Shown: one piece after another, positions 1 to 6,933 of the stretch
Layout of the letters: the number at the start of each line of letters is the position of its first letter
Position numbering within the stretch: the first letter of the stretch is position 1
NCBI GenBank assembly: GCA_964507405.1
Contig: CAZDPJ010000024.1
Location: 1 to 22,283 of the forward strand
Direction: 5' to 3'
Source: UMGS75 sp964507405
GTDB taxonomy: Bacteria; Bacillota_I; Bacilli_A; ML615J-28; CAG-313
DNA: 22,283 nt
The notes under the pieces: model-generated
The model's database searches: none
Told to the model about the DNA's origin: nothing
What the model saw: the letters and a program-made list of their open reading frames with translations, nothing else
Position numbers and translations under genes: made by a program

Positions 1-1222
1 TACCACCTTGAGAAGATGGAGTATTTACTAGAATTCTACAAGTTTTCATTCTTTCAGTAAATTCATTTAATTTATCTTGTGCAGTAATTGTATTTAAATA
101 AATTGATGAAGTATGTCCATAACCGCCATCTGCGATTAAATGTTCAGCCTTTTTAAATGCATCTTCAATATCTATTGCTTTATACATTGCAAGTACTGGT
201 GATAATTTTTCATGAGCAAATTCTTCTGTCAATTCAACAGATTCAACTTCACCAATTAGGATTTTAGTTCCTTCTGGTACTTCTACTCTAGCAAGTGAAG
301 CAATAGTTGCTGCAGATTGACCTACAATTTTCGCATTTAATGCTCCATTAATAATAATTGTTTTTCTAACTTTATTTAATTCTTCTTCATTTAAGAAATA
401 GCAGCCACGATTCATAAACTCTGACTTAACCGCATCATAAATGCTATCAAGAACAATTACTGATTGTTCAGATGCACAAATCATACCATTATCAAATGTT
501 TTAGAATGAATAATTGAATTTACAGCAAGAACGATATCAGCACTATCATCAATAATAGCAGGGGTATTACCAGCACCAACTCCAACTGCAGGTTTACCAG
601 ATGAATATGCTGCTTTAACCATACCAGGACCACCAGTCGCAAGAATAATATCTGCTTCTTTCATTACTGTATTAGTAAGTTCAAGGCTTGGTACATCAAT
701 CCAACCAATGATTCCTTCAGGGGCACCCGCACTTACAGCTGCTTCTAAAACTATTCTTGCTGCAGCGATTGTTGATTTTTTAGCACGAGGGTGAGGACTA
801 ATAATAATACCATTTCTTGTTTTTAAAGCAAGTAATGTTTTAAAAATAGCTGTTGATGTAGGATTAGTTGTTGGAATAACCGCTGCAACAACACCAATCG
901 GTTCAGCAACCTTTTTAATTCCATATGCTTTATCTTCTTCAATGACACCACATGTTACTGTATCACGATATTTATTGTAAATATATTCAGAAGCATAATG
1001 GTTTTTAATTACTTTATCTTCAACAACTCCCATACCAGTTTCTTCAACTGCCATTTTAGCAAGTTCAATTCTTGCTTTATTCGCAGCAAGAGAAGCTGCT
1101 AAGAAAATTTTATCAACTTGTTCTTGAGTATATGTTGAATAAATTTTTTGAGCATTTCTAATTTCATTAAGTTTTTGATTTAAACTTTCTAAACTATCAA
1201 CTGTTAAACATTCTTTTGTCAT
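1..1222 (-). CDS. adhE: Bifunctional aldehyde-alcohol dehydrogenase AdhE, N-terminal part (cut by window edge)
   Basis: The visible ~407 residues are the acetylating acetaldehyde dehydrogenase half of AdhE, which reduces acetyl-CoA to acetaldehyde with NADH. The family's C-terminal iron alcohol dehydrogenase half, making ethanol, would lie beyond the left edge and is not seen. The sequence shows the N-terminal helix, the IPTTNPTSTAIFKTL substrate segment near residue 117, the ATGGPGMVKAAYSSGKPA nucleotide segment near 195, and the catalytic Cys at about residue 249 in FDNGMICASEQ. Two adjacent ATGs (1225 and 1222) are possible; the AGGAG at about 1232-1236 is better spaced for 1222. The gene follows rex by 14 bases in the same direction, so the two are probably co-transcribed and NADH-regulated. 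A stand-alone aldehyde dehydrogenase cannot be excluded without the missing part. Confidence 0.92.
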   Translation of the reverse strand, partial: MTKECLTVDSLESLNQKLNEIRNAQKIYSTYTQEQVDKIFLAASLAANKARIELAKMAVEETGMGVVEDKVIKNHYASEYIYNKYRDTVTCGVIEEDKAYGIKKVAEPIGVVAAVIPTTNPTSTAIFKTLLALKTRNGIIISPHPRAKKSTIAAARIVLEAAVSAGAPEGIIGWIDVPSLELTNTVMKEADIILATGGPGMVKAAYSSGKPAVGVGAGNTPAIIDDSADIVLAVNSIIHSKTFDNGMICASEQSVIVLDSIYDAVKSEFMNRGCYFLNEEELNKVRKTIIINGALNAKIVGQSAATIASLARVEVPEGTKILIGEVESVELTEEFAHEKLSPVLAMYKAIDIEDAFKKAEHLIADGGYGHTSSIYLNTITAQDKLNEFTERMKTCRILVNTPSSQGG

Positions 1223-1236
1223 CATCTTTCTCCTTT

Positions 1237-1860
1237 TTAATTATTATTAATTTCTACAGCAAGCATTGTTAATAATGAAGTAATATCAACATTTCGCACA
1301 AATGCTTGTTCAAATACATTTAATTTTTGATTAGTAAAATTTAAGATTCCTTTAATATTACAATCGATTAACTTATCACAAACATCTTGTGCATTACTCG
1401 ATGGAACTGTAATTATACCTATATCAACTTTAGTATGATTACAGAAATCTTTAAGTTTATCAATTGAGGTAATTTCAAGATCATCAATTTTTTGTCCAAT
1501 TTTAGAAGCATCATTATCAAACACGCCTATAAATTTAAAACCATGCTGATCAAACCCTTTATATCTAACTAATGCTTCGCCAATTTTTCCGCCTCCAATG
1601 ACTATAACATTAAGAATTTTATCATTGAATATAAGCGTTTCTATGTCATTTAATAATTCATTAGTAAGATGTCCAATTTTAGGTTTACCATTACCAGATA
1701 TCAAATTTAAATCTTTTCTAACTTGAACTTCTCCAAGGCCTATTTCTTCAGCAATCGTCTTAGAAGAAACAACCACGATACCTTGACTTTTTAGTTTTTC
1801 AAGACAAGTCAAATATCGAGGAATTCGTTCAATAACTGACTTAGGTATTTTCTTTTCCAT
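1237..1860 (-). CDS. rex: Redox-sensing transcriptional repressor Rex
   Basis: Rex is a dimeric repressor that binds DNA when NAD+ dominates and is released by NADH, controlling fermentation genes. The 207-residue protein has the N-terminal winged helix (1-78) with the family signature KIPKSVIERIPRYL and the recognition helix GEVQVRKDL at 43-51. It then has a Rossmann domain with a GGGKIGEAL nucleotide loop at 89-97 and a C-terminal swapped helix. I chose the ATG at 1860, although a GTG at 1881 is in frame. The GTG lies about where transcription should begin and has no ribosome site, while the ATG is preceded by AAAGGAAG. Placement directly before adhE fits the known Rex target. No complete Rex box is evident; only a TTGTGAAA-like half near 1876-1884. 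Confidence 0.93.
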   Translation of the reverse strand: MEKKIPKSVIERIPRYLTCLEKLKSQGIVVVSSKTIAEEIGLGEVQVRKDLNLISGNGKPKIGHLTNELLNDIETLIFNDKILNVIVIGGGKIGEALVRYKGFDQHGFKFIGVFDNDASKIGQKIDDLEITSIDKLKDFCNHTKVDIGIITVPSSNAQDVCDKLIDCNIKGILNFTNQKLNVFEQAFVRNVDITSLLTMLAVEINNN

Positions 1861-1885
1861 CTCTTTTCTACTTCCTTTCACAAAT

Positions 1886-1914
1886 ATTATACTACATATT
1901 TTACCAAATGTAAA
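1886..1914 (-). promoter_or_regulatory. Sigma-A-type promoter for rex-adhE
   Basis: Read on the minus strand there is a TTTACA -35 (1909-1914), a 17-base spacer and a perfect TATAAT -10 (1886-1891). The predicted start near 1879 leaves a leader of roughly 20 bases before the rex ATG at 1860. Imperfect TACAT/ATGTA symmetry across the spacer could be an operator, but this is not established. Confidence 0.75.
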
Positions 1915-1918
1915 TTAT

Positions 1919-1954
1919 AAAAAAAGTATATCGATATATCAATATCGATATACT
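1919..1954 (-). terminator. AT-rich intrinsic terminator after the LysR gene
   Basis: A perfect 13-base inverted repeat (arms 1925-1937 and 1942-1954, four-base loop) overlaps the LysR stop codon. On the minus strand it is followed by seven Ts. The stem has only four G:C pairs per hairpin, but the geometry is that of a terminator and it separates the LysR operon from the rex promoter. The perfect palindrome could also be a regulator site. Confidence 0.65.
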
Positions 1955-2885
1955 AACACTTATTAGCATTAATTTTTCTTTTTTGTTCACAGACTTTAGT
2001 AATAAAATCACGGTCTAAATTGCTTAATTTATAATTAGAACGATAGATTAAAACATCTTTATATATCTTAGTATTATCAAAGCATTCCTTTTGAACTAAA
2101 TGATATTTTTTTAGAATATCTTCTGGTATAGGTGAAACCCACATAAATGTTTCTGAATTTTTTTCTAATAATTCAAATTGACTTGCTCTTTCAAATACAA
2201 AAATTCTTCTTGAAATATTAGTACTGAATTCAGTTTTTGATATTTCAGCAATCGGTAATGACGGAACATAAGGGTCACCATGCGCAATTTCAATTAGGTC
2301 TTGTAAATCAGAATATTCTATTTTTTCTTTTTCATTTAAAATACTTTCTTCATTAAAGACTAATACATATTTAAATTCATTGACAAGTTCATATTTAAAT
2401 TCTTTTCTATCAAGTAATTCTTTAAAATATTTGTCATGAGTTATTGAATACCTAATAATACCTAAATTATAGTTTTCATTAATAATGTTATTAATAACAC
2501 GATATGCATTGGTTTCTTTATAAAAAACTTCAACATTATCTATTTTATTTAATGCATGAGAAAATTCAACAAAGGCTGATGAAATATAACATGCTCTAGG
2601 AACTGAGATTGAAAAGATATTTTTCTTTTGATTATTCTTAAATATTTTTTCCATTTCATCAAACTGTTTTAATAATCTTTTACTATATTCAATTAATCTT
2701 TCACCATCTGGGGTTGGAATCATTCCTTTGGTGTTTCGTTCAAATATTGTAATTCCAAGGTCACTTTCTAAATCTTTGATTGCACGTGATACATTAGGTT
2801 GAGCAACATAAAGTCGGTCTGCAGCTTTACTTATTGAGCCTGTTTCAGCAACTACAATAGCGTATTTTAAATGTTGAATATTCAT
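1953..2885 (-). CDS. LysR-family transcriptional regulator
   Basis: This 310-residue protein has the typical LysR length and layout. An N-terminal winged helix-turn-helix (1-60) contains SISKAADRLYVAQPNVSRAI followed by LESDLGITIFERNTKGM. A linker helix leads to a periplasmic-binding-like effector domain (about 90-300). The effector and target genes cannot be read from sequence. It is the last gene of the run aldo/keto reductase, flavin-reductase-like protein, phosphodiesterase, LysR. It starts 10 bases after the phosphodiesterase gene, with its AAGGAG overlapping that gene's stop codon, which suggests translational coupling. It may regulate its own operon or the neighbouring rex-adhE genes, as LysR proteins often act locally; this is inference. 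Confidence 0.9.
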   Translation of the reverse strand: MNIQHLKYAIVVAETGSISKAADRLYVAQPNVSRAIKDLESDLGITIFERNTKGMIPTPDGERLIEYSKRLLKQFDEMEKIFKNNQKKNIFSISVPRACYISSAFVEFSHALNKIDNVEVFYKETNAYRVINNIINENYNLGIIRYSITHDKYFKELLDRKEFKYELVNEFKYVLVFNEESILNEKEKIEYSDLQDLIEIAHGDPYVPSLPIAEISKTEFSTNISRRIFVFERASQFELLEKNSETFMWVSPIPEDILKKYHLVQKECFDNTKIYKDVLIYRSNYKLSNLDRDFITKVCEQKRKINANKC

Positions 2886-2895
2886 TATTTACTCC

Positions 2896-3438
2896 TTATA
2901 ATTGATATGTTTTAATTATTTCGCCATCTAAGTTTTTAAAATATAATGTATTATTTTCAATTATAACATAGCCATGATAGCCATTTTCTTTAGGAATTGA
3001 AACGGAACCGACATTTACATAAGTATAGTCTTCACCTTTTTCATATTTTTGAATATGAGTATGTCCACACATGATAATATCACCTTTATGATGAGGTGGT
3101 AATTTAGTCTCATTATAAAGATGACCATGAGTTAGAAAGAAAGTTTTATTATTAATTATTAAGATTATATAATCTGATAATATTGGAAAATTCAAAACCA
3201 TTTGATCAACTTCGGTATCACAATTACCTCTAACACTAATAATCGGAACTACACATTCATTTAGTAATTTTATTACTTCTTTTGGATTATATTCTTTAGG
3301 TAAATCATTTCTAGGACCATGATATAAAATATCTCCAAGTAATACTATTCTATCTACTTTTTCCTTTTCTATTTGAGACATTAATATATTAGTATAAAAT
3401 AATGAACCATGTAAATCTGATGCTATTAACACTTTCAT
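2896..3438 (-). CDS. YfcE/MJ0936-type metallophosphoesterase
   Basis: A 180-residue calcineurin-like phosphodiesterase close to the usual YfcE length. The metal-binding motifs occur in the expected order: D8 and H10 in SDLHG, D36 in LLGD, N72 in GNCD (71-74), H104 in LTHGH, and H126/H128 in CGHTHIQ. Related enzymes hydrolyse phosphodiester bonds with Mn2+ or similar metals in the cytoplasm, but the natural substrate is generally unknown. The gene sits between the flavin-reductase-like gene (11 bases upstream) and LysR (10 bases downstream) and is probably co-transcribed. The family is secure; the physiological role is not. Confidence 0.9.
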   Translation of the reverse strand: MKVLIASDLHGSLFYTNILMSQIEKEKVDRIVLLGDILYHGPRNDLPKEYNPKEVIKLLNECVVPIISVRGNCDTEVDQMVLNFPILSDYIILIINNKTFFLTHGHLYNETKLPPHHKGDIIMCGHTHIQKYEKGEDYTYVNVGSVSIPKENGYHGYVIIENNTLYFKNLDGEIIKTYQL

Positions 3439-3449
3439 AAATTTTACCC

Positions 3450-4004
3450 TTATTTTAATTTATTTCCATCAGAAAATGCATTTCCTACTTTTCCACTAAC
3501 TTTATAATAGCCATGACCAGCTGGATCATATGTAATTGGAACAAACTTTTCTAAAGATACATTACCTTTTTCATCTAATATACTTTCATCGGCACTTACA
3601 TTTATAATTTGTGCTAAATATAAGTCTTCTTCTAATATTTTTATAAGTTTACATTCTAAACATAATGGTAATTCATTAATAATTGGTGCGTTAACATGTT
3701 CAGCTTTAGTAACTGTAAAATTAGATTTTGCCATTTTATTTGGCTCCGTATTTTGTGAAACAATACCAACATAATCACATTCAGTAACATGATTACTATC
3801 ACCAATTGAAATTGTAAATTCATTATTTATCGCAATATTTTCCGTTGTTTTATGACTTGACATACAAACAACTACTTTATCAAAGTCTGCCATCCCTCCC
3901 CACGCAGCATTCATAGCATTAGGATTACCTTCTTTATCATAAGTTCCTATAATCATTACAAGTTGGGGATATAAATAAGATTTAACACCTAAATTTTTTC
4001 TCAT
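3450..4004 (-). CDS. Flavin reductase-like (FMN-binding split barrel) protein
   Basis: This 184-residue protein resembles the flavin-reductase/flavoredoxin family, which binds FMN in a split beta-barrel and transfers electrons from NAD(P)H or ferredoxin. Visible features are the opening YLYPQLVMIIGTYDKEGNPN followed by AMNAAWGGM, typical of the FMN-binding N-terminal strands, then SSHKTTENIAINNEFTISIG, and LPLCLECKLIKI preceding the final strands. The AAAGGAG ribosome site overlaps the stop codon of the preceding aldo/keto reductase gene, so a frameshift there could affect coupling. The electron donor and acceptor are unknown. With the aldo/keto reductase it suggests a small redox or detoxification operon. 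Confidence 0.85.
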   Translation of the reverse strand: MRKNLGVKSYLYPQLVMIIGTYDKEGNPNAMNAAWGGMADFDKVVVCMSSHKTTENIAINNEFTISIGDSNHVTECDYVGIVSQNTEPNKMAKSNFTVTKAEHVNAPIINELPLCLECKLIKILEEDLYLAQIINVSADESILDEKGNVSLEKFVPITYDPAGHGYYKVSGKVGNAFSDGNKLK

Positions 4005-4019
4005 ATTTTTAATTCTCCT

Positions 4020-4906
4020 TTACCAATTTTTATTTTCTTTTTTATGGTCATTATTATGTTTTCGTTCTTCTACCATTTTAATAAACCATTCTACCATATT
4101 AGGGTCTTGATGAGAAAAAAATGAACTTGTTTTTGTATCAAGTAAAGAAATAGTATTCATTTCTTCTTGTGATAATTCAAAATCAAAAACTTCAATATTT
4201 TCTTTCATTCTTTCAATATGTGTAGATTTAGGGATGATACAATTCCACGTTGAATTAACCATCTTAAAATTATTTGTGCAACCGTCTTATTATGTTTATT
4301 TCCAATTTTTTTAATAACCGGATTATTAAACATATCATTACGACCCTCACCAAATGGTGCCCATGCTTCTAGTTTACAATTATATTTATCTAACCATTTT
4401 TTTGCATCTTTTTGTTGATTTAGAGGATGAGTTTCAATTTGATTAACCATTGGTTTAATCTCAACAAATGCTTGTAAATCTACAAAACGATCTGGATAAA
4501 AATTAGATATTCCAATTGCTTTTATTTTTCCTTCTTTATATAAATCTTCTAATGCATGGTACGCACCATAATAATCATTAAAAGGTTGATGAAGTAATAC
4601 TAAATCAATATAGTCTACCTTAAGTTTTTTCATTGATTCTATTACTGACTTTTTGCATTCATCATAGCCATAATGTTCAATCCAAACTTTAGTAGTAATA
4701 AACAAATCTTCTCGCTTTATACCACTTTCCAAAATAGCATCTCCTACTTCTTCTTCATTAAAATAACTTTGAGCTGTATCAATTAAACGATATCCTACTT
4801 TAATAGCGTCTAACACACATCTTTTACACTCTTCTTTAGATATTTGATAAACACCATATCCAATAATTGGCATTTTAATTCCATTGTTTAAAGTTATATA
4901 TTGCAA
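4020..4906 (-). pseudogene. Aldo/keto reductase, frameshifted near its 3' end
   Basis: The N-terminal ~223 residues are a typical NADPH-dependent aldo/keto reductase barrel with the full tetrad: D43 (LIDTAQ), Y48 (SYF), K73 (TTKVW) and H106 (LLHQP). After RWLIQRGIV the frame runs into SSLNLH and stops. The expected continuation IIPKSTHIERMKENIEVFDF, which binds the NADP 2'-phosphate, is present in the next frame up to 4020. Adding one base near 4237-4238 would restore a ~295-residue protein. This is either a real disruption or a one-base sequence error; no long homopolymer lies at the break. Start: a TTG at 4906, six bases after AGAGGTGA, fits better than a GTG at 4915 inside the ribosome site. 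It is first in a four-gene operon. Confidence 0.85.
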
Positions 4907-4926
4907 AAAAATCACCTCTTGTATAG

Positions 4927-4935
4927 ATTATAGCA
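4927..4935 (-). promoter_or_regulatory. Extended -10 promoter for the aldo/keto reductase operon
   Basis: On the minus strand TGCTATAAT forms an extended -10 element (TG-N-TATAAT) about 20 bases before the TTG start. No good -35 hexamer is seen at 17 bases, which is acceptable for extended -10 promoters. Confidence 0.6.
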
Positions 4936-4974
4936 CAAACTTTATTTTTTTGCATTAAATAAATAATGCTAATT

Positions 4975-5030
4975 TAAAAAATAAAAAACTATATTTATAT
5001 AAGAAAATCATTTAATATATAAATATAGTT
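4975..5030 (-). terminator. AT-rich intrinsic terminator after the LytTR-PAS gene
   Basis: Arms at 4987-5001 and 5016-5030 form a perfect 15-base stem with a 14-base loop. On the minus strand the hairpin is followed by TTTTTTATTTTTT. It lies just after the stop of the LytTR gene at 5042. Confidence 0.65.
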
Positions 5031-5041
5031 AGTATTATATT

Positions 5042-5833
5042 TTATCTTAATAATCTTTCAAAAAAGAATGATAATGCTTTTTCAGCATCACTTGTTTTTC
5101 TAAATGATTTGATTTGAGAAATATCAAATAATATACAACCACAATGACCTTTAAAAGTAGGAAAACAAATAATATCTAGATATGTATCAATTTCTCTACT
5201 ATAATCAATTATTTTTATTGTTTCACCAAATAAAGTGGCACGTTCATAAGTTCTAAGCCATTTAGTATCCATATTAGGGAAAATGCTTGCGAATGAACCT
5301 CCAATAATTGTTTCAAGTGGTAATTTTTCAAGTTTAGCAAGAGCAGGATTAGCATATCTAAATATCCAGTCAACAGCATTATATTCATTATCAAATACCA
5401 TCTCAATATCGGTAAAAGCAAAAGGCATATTATCAAATATTTTATAATACTCATGATAATCTTCTTTAGTTTCTAAAGTCATTGCTTCATTAAAACTTTT
5501 AATGATATCTTCTTGTTTTGATTGAAATCTAGTGATAATTTCTTTCTTATGTCTCGTCGCATAATCAAGGGTTTCACCATTACATAGGTTAATTTTATCA
5601 GTAATATTATGAATAGCAATAATTGAAACTAAGCATCCTCTTTTTACTTTAATAAAATTATCACCTAAGGCTTCTTCAATTTGTTTCATTGTCATTCTTG
5701 TTTGATAAACTTCTTGTTCAGATATATGAATAAAGGCATTATTACCATCCATTATTACATATAATATGGTTTTAACGTCAATGATTAATTCTTTTTTATC
5801 ACTTATAATAGAAATAGTTCTTAATTCTTGCAT
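5042..5833 (-). CDS. LytTR DNA-binding protein with C-terminal PAS-like domain
   Basis: The 263-residue protein opens with a LytTR DNA-binding domain (about 1-105). This fits the family's beta-strand-rich fold: IISDKKELIIDVKTILYVIM, then TRMTMKQIEEALGDNFIKVKR and the NITDKINLCNGETLDYATRH segment. A helical linker (106-125) leads to a PAS-like domain (about 126-245) with the typical FDNMPFAFTDIEMVFD opening and WIFRYANPALAKLEKLP helix. Unlike classic LytTR regulators it has no phosphoreceiver domain, so it may sense a small ligand directly; this is inference. It has its own promoter and terminator and stands alone between the aldo/keto reductase operon and a decayed repeat region. Targets are unknown. 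LytTR proteins usually bind paired direct repeats; I did not find a convincing pair here. Confidence 0.85.
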   Translation of the reverse strand: MQELRTISIISDKKELIIDVKTILYVIMDGNNAFIHISEQEVYQTRMTMKQIEEALGDNFIKVKRGCLVSIIAIHNITDKINLCNGETLDYATRHKKEIITRFQSKQEDIIKSFNEAMTLETKEDYHEYYKIFDNMPFAFTDIEMVFDNEYNAVDWIFRYANPALAKLEKLPLETIIGGSFASIFPNMDTKWLRTYERATLFGETIKIIDYSREIDTYLDIICFPTFKGHCGCILFDISQIKSFRKTSDAEKALSFFFERLLR

Positions 5834-5881
5834 AAATCCTCGCTTTTTTAATAGTGTATCATATAAATTAGTAATAATACA

Positions 5882-5909
5882 AGTATATCATATTTATTTA
5901 AAAATTCAA
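5882..5909 (-). promoter_or_regulatory. Promoter for the LytTR-PAS gene
   Basis: On the minus strand TTGAAT (5904-5909), a 16-base spacer and TATACT (5882-5887) form a promoter, with TGA just before the -10 giving an extended -10. The leader would be about 40 bases, ending in GAGG before the ATG at 5833. Confidence 0.55.
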
Positions 5910-5935
5910 AAGAATTCGCTAATTTTTTTATAAAT

Positions 5936-5971
5936 CTTATTAACATATGAATCTTACAAAATAACTATGCT
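5936..5971. repeat. 36-bp direct repeat, copy 1 (copy 2 at 10082-10117)
   Basis: The 36 bases starting CTTATTAACATATGAA and ending ACTATGCT match 10082-10117 with one difference (C versus T). Each copy lies upstream of a copy of the 3' end of the leucine-rich-repeat gene with its terminator, so they mark the border of a duplicated block. In copy 2 the repeat is next to the dead transposase and could include an IS end. Confidence 0.8.
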
Positions 5972-6031
5972 AATTTTTAATAAAATATTTTAAAAATACA
6001 AAAGTTACTGACAGAAATTTTTCAATTTCTA

Positions 6032-6064
6032 AAAAAACTCCTAGAATTAATTTCTAGAAGTTTT
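6032..6064. terminator. Terminator hairpin in the decayed repeat copy
   Basis: Arms 6034-6046 and 6052-6064 form a 13-base stem with one G:U pair on the minus strand, T-rich on both sides. It is the same sequence as the terminator at 10597-10630 and probably has no gene to serve now. Confidence 0.6.
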
Positions 6065-6079
6065 GATTTTTTTTAATAT

Positions 6080-6298
6080 TATTCACCAGAATCAATAGTA
6101 TAACTATAGTTTATAACCACATAACAACTGTTTTTCCAACTGCTATCACTCCAAGCACTAATTACTTCTTCAAAAATTGTATTTACAAAATCAAGGATAA
6201 TAACTTCAGAAAGACTAGTACAACTATAGAAAGCATTCTTTTTAATACTTTTTGCATGTTTTTTTGTTAAAGATGTACAATTTCAAAAAGAATCTTCT
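6080..6298 (-). pseudogene. Decayed, internally deleted copy of the leucine-rich-repeat gene 3' end
   Basis: Bases 6080-6164 nearly match the last coding bases of the large gene at 10643-14032 (the end encoding SSWKNSCYAVINYSYTIDSGE). At the shared sequence CTTCTTCA near 6162-6170 the match jumps to about 11905-12040 of the same gene and continues to 6298. About 1.17 kb is missing between the two segments, consistent with deletion across short homology. Many substitutions and frame changes follow and no start remains. It is a dead copy that may record past duplication, or act as donor for recombination with the intact gene. Confidence 0.8.
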
Positions 6299-6327
6299 AA
6301 CAAAACCATCTAGAAGACACGACAATG

Positions 6328-6597
6328 GTACGTTTTTTTAACAACGATGTTAGCCGTTTCAAAACTTGAAAGTAATATGATTGTTGAACGAACTCAAACA
6401 AGTACAGAACTAACACGACTACGATGTAGCTATAAGTAAAACGACTATGAAAGTACAACGATGAAGATTTAGAAAATGCAGTTGTTCTTCTTTCTTATCA
6501 TTTCTATGGTGAAGTTTTCGCTATAACAGGCATTAGCAAATCAACACTTGTTAGAGAAAAAAACACCTCAAAAACTGCTTGTACCAAAAGTTTACAT
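6328..6597 (+). pseudogene. Decayed serine recombinase (resolvase/invertase), C-terminal half
   Basis: From 6347 one frame reads MLAVSKLESNMIVERTQTS, matching the resolvase helix whose usual form is MLxxxAxxERxxIVERTQ. It stops at TAA after RLRCSYK. From 6466 another frame reads DLENAVVLL, then EVFAITGISKSTLVR, the C-terminal helix-turn-helix of small serine recombinases. At least one frameshift and one stop separate the parts. The catalytic-serine N-terminal domain is absent, so the protein cannot be active. It abuts the decayed leucine-rich-repeat copy, suggesting the tract once carried a mobile element. Confidence 0.72.
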
Positions 6598-6765
6598 TAA
6601 AAATATCTTATTTCATTAATATAACTATCATTTCATCAAAAATACATTTTGTATATGCTACTTTATAAAAAATGAAAAAAGACATTCAAAAGTACCAAAT
6701 CATATTTCTATAAAGCTAACTACTTACATGCAAGAATAGAGAAATAACTTCTGTATGTAAATAAA

Positions 6766-6796
6766 ATAGGTCTAATACATAACGTATCAAACCTAT
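6766..6796 (-). terminator. Hairpin with G:U pairs, possible second terminator
   Basis: On the minus strand ATAGGTTTGATAC and GTATTAGACCTAT pair over 13 positions with two G:U wobbles and a five-base loop, followed by TTTTATTT. The wobbles pair only in minus-strand RNA, which favours a transcribed structure on that strand. It lies about 90 bases beyond the S8 protease terminator. Confidence 0.4.
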
Positions 6797-6873
6797 CCTT
6801 TTTAAATGTTTAAAGTATACGAAATGGCTTTTTTGTAATTTGAAAGATAATTCTGCTTGTTTTCACTATTACA

Positions 6874-6919
6874 TAAAAAAAAGAAAAAGATATAGAAACT
6901 CTTTTTGAACTTCTATATC
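6874..6919 (-). terminator. Intrinsic terminator of the lipoprotein-S8 protease operon
   Basis: GATATAGAA (6889-6897) pairs with TTCTATATC (6911-6919) across a 13-base loop. On the minus strand it is followed by TTTTTCTTTTTTTT. It lies 15 bases after the protease stop codon. Confidence 0.75.
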
Positions 6920-6933
6920 ATTCATTTTAATTT

